DNA of 32,410 nt, taken from positions 1-32,410 of IMG/VR virus record IMGVR_UViG_3300035682_000123, one strand, 5' to 3'. Made by a program: the position numbers and the translations under genes. This document shows positions 29,324 to 32,410 of the stretch, in pieces. This stretch comes from a virus. Numbering within the stretch: position 1 is the stretch's first letter; each line of letters begins with the position of its first letter. Below the pieces are notes generated by a model. The model worked only from the letters and a program-made list of their open reading frames with translations. It was not told the origin of the DNA and searched no databases.

Positions 29324-29497
29324 CTACTTGCCAAGTTTAGAAGCTATCTCTGTGAACTTGCCGCGCTTCTTCTTCTTTTTCGCATAGTCTGGCATGCTTT
29401 TATAAGCCGACTTTGGGGTCTCTTTGGCGAAACGTTCTGCTACCTTTGGATTGGTAGCGTACAGGTATCCTTGTTGTGCTTTAGACTTGAATGGCAT
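29324..29497 (-). CDS. Small conserved basic phage protein MPFKSKAQQ family (57 aa)
   Basis: The 57-aa ORF starts MPFKSKAQQGYLYATNPKVA and ends in a Lys-rich stretch (YAKKKKKRGKF) to a TAG at 29324-29326. Small proteins with a MPFKS.AQ..YL.A..P..A opening are common in phages and bacteria, with no settled function. It starts 2 bases after the stop of the 404-aa gene, with TTACCAGGTAGTT upstream. Probably co-expressed with the late genes. Confidence 0.7.
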   Translation of the reverse strand: MPFKSKAQQGYLYATNPKVAERFAKETPKSAYKSMPDYAKKKKKRGKFTEIASKLGK

Positions 29498-29499
29498 AA

Positions 29500-30714
29500 C
29501 TACCTGGTAAGACCGTAGATGCTAGCTAGGTAATCTGTCATTGTTGGAGCTCCATATTGCTGCGTCTGAATAGCTTGAAGAAGATCTTGTTGAGTGTATG
29601 ACCCTGGAACTCCAGTAGCCCCACCTTGAGCTTCACGGGCACGATCCTGCATTATAGTCCGTGCTTCCCCAACAGAGAAAGCAGGTAGACCGGCCTGTGC
29701 GGCAGCAACGTTACCGAAGTAAACGTTCTGGCCAATTTCACCAGCACGGAACGCTTTGAGTCCTGCAGATCCACCCTTGGTTAGCATACCAGCTTCGTTT
29801 GCAAAACCTGGAACCCGAGCCAATCCTTTAGCTGCCACCGATCCGGTTTTGGCTAGTTGAGTGCCGGCTTTAGCACCCTTCAAGATAGCGCCAGCAGGAA
29901 TCAGCGTTGAACCAAGTTCAAACGCACCAACACCAAGAGACGCTGCCGCCTTGAACCAGTTGCCCTCCTTGGCTGCTTTGTATGCTCTAGTAAAGTCGTC
30001 GACACCAAGGAGCTCGTTCGCTACCAGGTTGACACCGAACTCCCCAAACTTTTTTGCTGTAGCAACAGGGTCAATGGCGTTAGTTGTAGGGTCCTTCTCA
30101 CCAAAGGCAGCTATGAGTCCGACAGCGCCAGCGGCAAGAGCCGCCTTTCCTTTCAACGTCTTAGGTTTGAGTATCTTGCCAGCCCTGCTAACAGTCCTCG
30201 GTCCCACCTGTGCTCTAAGCTCGGATCCGAGGGCACCACGGATACCACGAGCGGCAGGGGCGGCCTCAGAGCCTGGAAGTGTAGAGATAACATCTTCAAG
30301 ACCAAGCATGTATCTTCCAGAACCGATATCGGCAGCAGCCCCTGCAGCAGCCCTAGGGGCAGGGATGTTCAAATCTTGGAACGGGTATGTTGGCGTCATC
30401 CTAGGTATACCGCCACCTGCGGTGCCACCAAGGTTGATAGGGCCAGTAGGAACCAGTGCACCAGGAGCCCTGTACGGTACCGGAAGATTACGTGGGGTGG
30501 ATGCAGGCAGCTCGATAGTTGACCCTAAAGTTGGGGTTGGGAGTTCATCGATTTCAAGCAGAATGCTTTTAGCTTGGTTTATGAGACGTGCAGCTTTAGC
30601 GTTGCTTATCCCACGGAGGTCGGCAAGCTGTTGAGTGCTGAGACCTTCACGGACAGCGATGATCGCGTCGTCAAGCTCATTGCTCTGCATAGGGTAGATG
30701 TCTTCAATGGCCAT
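29500..30714 (-). CDS. HTH domain fused to Ala/Gly-rich virion-like protein (404 aa)
   Basis: Residues 11-57 (NELDDAIIAVREGLSTQQLA, then GISNAKAARLINQAKS and LLEIDEL) form a homeodomain-like HTH, 50% identical over 46 residues to the C-terminal HTH of the regulator at 22180. Residues about 65-150 are a Pro/Gly-rich linker. The rest is Ala/Gly/Lys-rich with hydrophobic helices (GKAALAAGAVGLIAAFG, AFELGSTLIPAGAILKGA), like membrane-active ejection proteins. The ATG has GGAGGACTAATT, and element E is just upstream. A virion protein that carries a DNA-binding domain into the cell is one reading; a fusion artefact of recombination is another. Confidence 0.65.
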   Translation of the reverse strand: MAIEDIYPMQSNELDDAIIAVREGLSTQQLADLRGISNAKAARLINQAKSILLEIDELPTPTLGSTIELPASTPRNLPVPYRAPGALVPTGPINLGGTAGGGIPRMTPTYPFQDLNIPAPRAAAGAAADIGSGRYMLGLEDVISTLPGSEAAPAARGIRGALGSELRAQVGPRTVSRAGKILKPKTLKGKAALAAGAVGLIAAFGEKDPTTNAIDPVATAKKFGEFGVNLVANELLGVDDFTRAYKAAKEGNWFKAAASLGVGAFELGSTLIPAGAILKGAKAGTQLAKTGSVAAKGLARVPGFANEAGMLTKGGSAGLKAFRAGEIGQNVYFGNVAAAQAGLPAFSVGEARTIMQDRAREAQGGATGVPGSYTQQDLLQAIQTQQYGAPTMTDYLASIYGLTR

Positions 30715-30728
30715 AATTAGTCCTCCAG

Positions 30729-30747
30729 TATATGCCGCGAGTGGGGA
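30729..30747 (-). promoter_or_regulatory. Late element, copy E
   Basis: Minus strand ATCCCCACT-CG-CGGC-ATATA, placed between the stop of the 134-aa gene and the GGAGG of the 404-aa gene. There is no extended 8-bp hairpin here. Confidence 0.55.
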
Positions 30748-31152
30748 TTACCCGCGCATCCTGCCCACAGCTTCCCTGCGAGCTTGCTTAGCTTTATCTG
30801 TATTTGACACAAACTGCCTGCCTTTCTTAGACCCTTCAACCTTTTTGCGGTTAGTAGCAGCCTTCTCTGAAGGGGACAACTTGGCCCATGCCGCAGACGG
30901 AAGATACCGGCTGGTACCGCCCTCACGGATAGCTGGTTTCTTGTCGCTAGTCCGCCAGTCTTCTTTAGTCCAACGGGACAGTTTGGTTTGTGCCTCAGTT
31001 TTCTCTCCACTGTACCCGCCACCAGCTTTTTCGTACCGTTGGGCAACCAGTTGAGCTTTACGAGCAGACCACTGGCCTGGCTTTCCGCCCTGGCTGCCAG
31101 CCATAACGCTATCTTTGATGCGTTCACGAAGCTTAGGTTTAGTGTATGCCAT
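30748..31152 (-). CDS. DUF5872-like basic protein (134 aa)
   Basis: A 134-aa Lys/Arg-rich protein: LRERIKDSVMAGSQGGKPGQ, WSARKAQLVAQRYEKAGGGY, WTKEDWRT, RYLPSAAWAKLSPSEKAATN, ending GRQFVSNT. I recall this pattern as DUF5872, a family found in bacteria, phages and large viruses with unknown role. The charge suggests nucleic-acid binding. It starts 1 base after the stop of the 96-aa gene and is followed by element E. Confidence 0.7.
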   Translation of the reverse strand: MAYTKPKLRERIKDSVMAGSQGGKPGQWSARKAQLVAQRYEKAGGGYSGEKTEAQTKLSRWTKEDWRTSDKKPAIREGGTSRYLPSAAWAKLSPSEKAATNRKKVEGSKKGRQFVSNTDKAKQARREAVGRMRG

Positions 31153-31153
31153 G

Positions 31154-31444
31154 TTACCACTTTTCCCGATCTGCCCAGTAGGCCGCAGACATCTTGCCTT
31201 TAGCTATGTTTCCAGCATGTCTAGCCTTGAACGCCTCACGGCGCTTCCTGTATGACTCAGACTCACCGGCTTTCCTAGGGCTTCCAGATACACCCTGCTG
31301 CCCGAACCGGATAGTTTTCAGCTGGCTGCCTTCTTGGGCTACCACAATGTGAGACTTGGTTGGATGGCCAGGTGTGCGTTTAGGCTTGTTCACACCGGCT
31401 ACACCAGCCATGCGCAAGATCGCCTGTTTACGTGCCGGCGTCAT
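31154..31444 (-). CDS. Small basic FGQQGV-family phage protein (96 aa)
   Basis: The 96-aa product has KSHIVVAQEGSQLKTIRFGQ, then QGVSGSPRKAGESESYRKRR and HAGNIAKGKMSAAYWADREKW. This is a recurrent small phage and bacterial family that I know only as uncharacterised; it often lies near DUF5872-like genes. The start overlaps the stop of the peptidase gene (ATGA at 31444). High basic content suggests binding to DNA, RNA or the virion interior. Confidence 0.7.
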   Translation of the reverse strand: MTPARKQAILRMAGVAGVNKPKRTPGHPTKSHIVVAQEGSQLKTIRFGQQGVSGSPRKAGESESYRKRREAFKARHAGNIAKGKMSAAYWADREKW

Positions 31445-31980
31445 TTTGATTTTACCGACTTCTTCTCAGCTATCCGTGTACGAGTCCAGTCATACCAGTC
31501 AGCCCATTCAGCTAAACGCTGCGGCCAAATATGCTCCGGCTTGTACGGCAATGTCGGGCGGACAGCGCGACGCATCTCCACCAGGGACACCGCCACATGG
31601 TTCGAGCAGATCATCCTGTCCGTGTTATCCTGCCAGCCGTTCACTTTGATACCCACCAGGTTCAAAGCGATACGAGCAATTTCACCCCAACCATACTTGC
31701 GTCCCACACAAGCTTCAGATGCAGCAAGGATACGCTTCTGCTCCAACACGTTCTTCCAAGGGCGGTAAATCTTGTTTACTGAACGGGTACGGATCCGGAA
31801 CTTCACACCGGTAGGGCCGGCCTCCACGGTACGCCAAGTGTCCTCGTCAATCTTTTCATGATAAACGAACACATGCCCATAGGCTCCTGTGGCGCGACGA
31901 ATCAACCACCCTGACCAGCCTATGCCGCCATCGAAACCGATGTCGCCAGGCTCGATACCGATCCAAGGCATGTTGCTCAT
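31441..31980 (-). CDS. Permuted NlpC/P60 (YiiX-like) peptidase, possible endolysin (179 aa)
   Basis: The N-terminal motif EPGDIGFDGGIGWSGWLIRR followed by GAYGHVFVYHE supplies the catalytic His. The C-terminal part has ICSNHVAVSL with the catalytic Cys. This order (His first, Cys later) is that of permuted papain-like NlpC/P60 proteins of the YiiX/YebB group. Substrates in the family are peptidoglycan peptides or lipoprotein amides. In a phage late region a cell-wall role (lysis or entry) is the simplest reading. No signal peptide is seen. A start three codons in (MPWIG) is also possible. Confidence 0.7.
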   Translation of the reverse strand: MSNMPWIGIEPGDIGFDGGIGWSGWLIRRATGAYGHVFVYHEKIDEDTWRTVEAGPTGVKFRIRTRSVNKIYRPWKNVLEQKRILAASEACVGRKYGWGEIARIALNLVGIKVNGWQDNTDRMICSNHVAVSLVEMRRAVRPTLPYKPEHIWPQRLAEWADWYDWTRTRIAEKKSVKSK

Positions 31981-31985
31981 GTGTA

Positions 31986-32246
31986 CTAGCCTACAGTTGT
32001 AAAGCGAAGCTCTCCACCGCCAGCGCTAGAGATAACCCAAAGGTCATCCCAAGCTGCATCTTCCAAAGTATTTGGAAACTCGTAAGCAGTACCTGCCGCC
32101 AACGGGATACCGTTAGCTGAAGTAACACCGCTAGTGTTACCAATATACAAGATTGTTGCGCCAGTGTTGAGCAAAAGGGGACGGTCTGCCGATCCCAATG
32201 CCACCTGCTGTGCAGCTGTGCTTACCGTGATTTTGTTGTTTACCAT
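31986..32246 (-). CDS. Small beta-rich structural protein (86 aa)
   Basis: MVNNKITVSTAAQQVALG, 86 aa, with alternating hydrophobic strands and the pattern LLLNTGATILYIGNTSGVTS, ANGIPLAAGTAYEF. Similar short proteins (NTG..xYIG.....T..NG.PL.AG) are frequent near phage structural genes and probably form a small beta sandwich, possibly a decoration or fibre-associated protein. Start by GGAGGTATATGAC; element F is upstream. Confidence 0.7.
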   Translation of the reverse strand: MVNNKITVSTAAQQVALGSADRPLLLNTGATILYIGNTSGVTSANGIPLAAGTAYEFPNTLEDAAWDDLWVISSAGGGELRFTTVG

Positions 32247-32263
32247 GTCATATACCTCCTATG

Positions 32264-32281
32264 TATAGCCCCAAGTGGGGA
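32264..32281 (-). promoter_or_regulatory. Late element, copy F
   Basis: Minus strand ATCCCCACT-TG-GGGC-TATA, immediately after the stop codon of the partial gene at the right edge and followed by the GGAGG of the 86-aa gene. CCCCACTTGGGG also makes a small hairpin. Confidence 0.55.
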
Positions 32282-32410
32282 TTAGCTGTTCATCCTGGTT
32301 CCGATACGGGTAACCCACCAGGTGGTGCCGTTATCCCAAGAGATTGCTTTCAACCAGTCAACAGCGTTAGCTTCCTGGGAAATGTTCAAGGTGTGTGGAT
32401 GTTCGGTTTT
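32282..32410 (-). CDS. C-terminal 42 residues of a gene cut by the right edge
   Basis: An open frame from the window edge to a TAA at 32282-32284 encodes ...NAVDWLKAISWDNGTTWWVT then RIGTRMNS. It is in the same direction and uses the same late-gene spacing (element F then GGAGG) as its neighbour, which supports it as a real gene end. Trp-rich beta-like end, perhaps a tail or fibre protein. Its N-terminal part is outside the window. Confidence 0.65.
   Translation of the reverse strand, partial: KTEHPHTLNISQEANAVDWLKAISWDNGTTWWVTRIGTRMNS

Noticed and set aside
1-32410. CRISPR arrays, insertion sequences, integrase or attachment sites
   Set aside because: No regularly spaced 25-40 bp direct repeats, no transposase or recombinase motifs, and no tRNA-overlapping duplication were seen.

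Overview
This window is part of the genome of a tailed double-stranded DNA phage. The packaging and structural genes (terminase, portal, scaffold, major capsid, a gp11/gp12-like connector and nozzle pair, then large Ala-rich virion proteins) have the order expected of a podovirus-type particle. GTG starts, long chains of small ORFs with 4-base overlaps, strong GGAGG ribosome binding sites and a GC-rich accessory segment suggest a high- or medium-GC Gram-positive (actinobacterial) host. The host is inferred, and no prophage or integrase signals are visible.

Layout. (1) 1-16.6 kb, leftward: the late operon. Read from right to left it encodes terminase small subunit, a Cys-containing small protein, terminase large subunit, portal, a zinc-ribbon protein, a 196-aa protein, scaffold, major capsid protein, a head-tail connector, a nozzle protein and three large virion proteins, the last running off the left edge. 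(2) 16.6-17.6 kb: a gene-free divergent region holding hairpins, 8-bp ACCGGNNN arrays, a 17-bp operator-like motif and many copies of CCTGT. (3) 17.6-21.8 kb, rightward: a GC-rich chain of tiny orphan genes joined by a recurring junction sequence. It contains two tRNA-like cloverleaf sequences and closes with a clear terminator near 21.8 kb. (4) 22.2-29.0 kb, rightward: a regulatory and DNA-metabolism operon with an HTH regulator, HExxH protein, Cas4/RecB-like Fe-S nuclease, RepA/AAA_25-like ATPase, a possible PD-(D/E)XK protein, FmdB-type zinc ribbon, sigma region-4-like protein, HNH endonuclease and a resolvase-like nuclease. (5) 29.0-32.4 kb, leftward: further late genes, including an unusual HTH-virion protein fusion, DUF5872-like and FGQQGV-family small proteins, a permuted NlpC/P60-like peptidase, a small beta-rich protein and a partial gene at the right edge. 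If the genome is circular or circularly permuted, block 5 would be the distal end of the late transcription unit that leaves the window on the left.

The most interesting features are regulatory. A six-copy leftward element, TCCCCACT-N2-CGGC-TATATA, sits in gap regions upstream of late genes and twice carries a perfect 8-bp hairpin arm. A separate family of paired CTTACC sites spaced exactly 11 bp apart lies in the leaders of the rightward operons. The phage also encodes candidate partners for such sites: a sigma region-4-only protein and a double-HTH regulator whose C-terminal HTH also forms the N-terminus of a virion-like protein. All functions were assigned by reading motifs and context; no database search was run.
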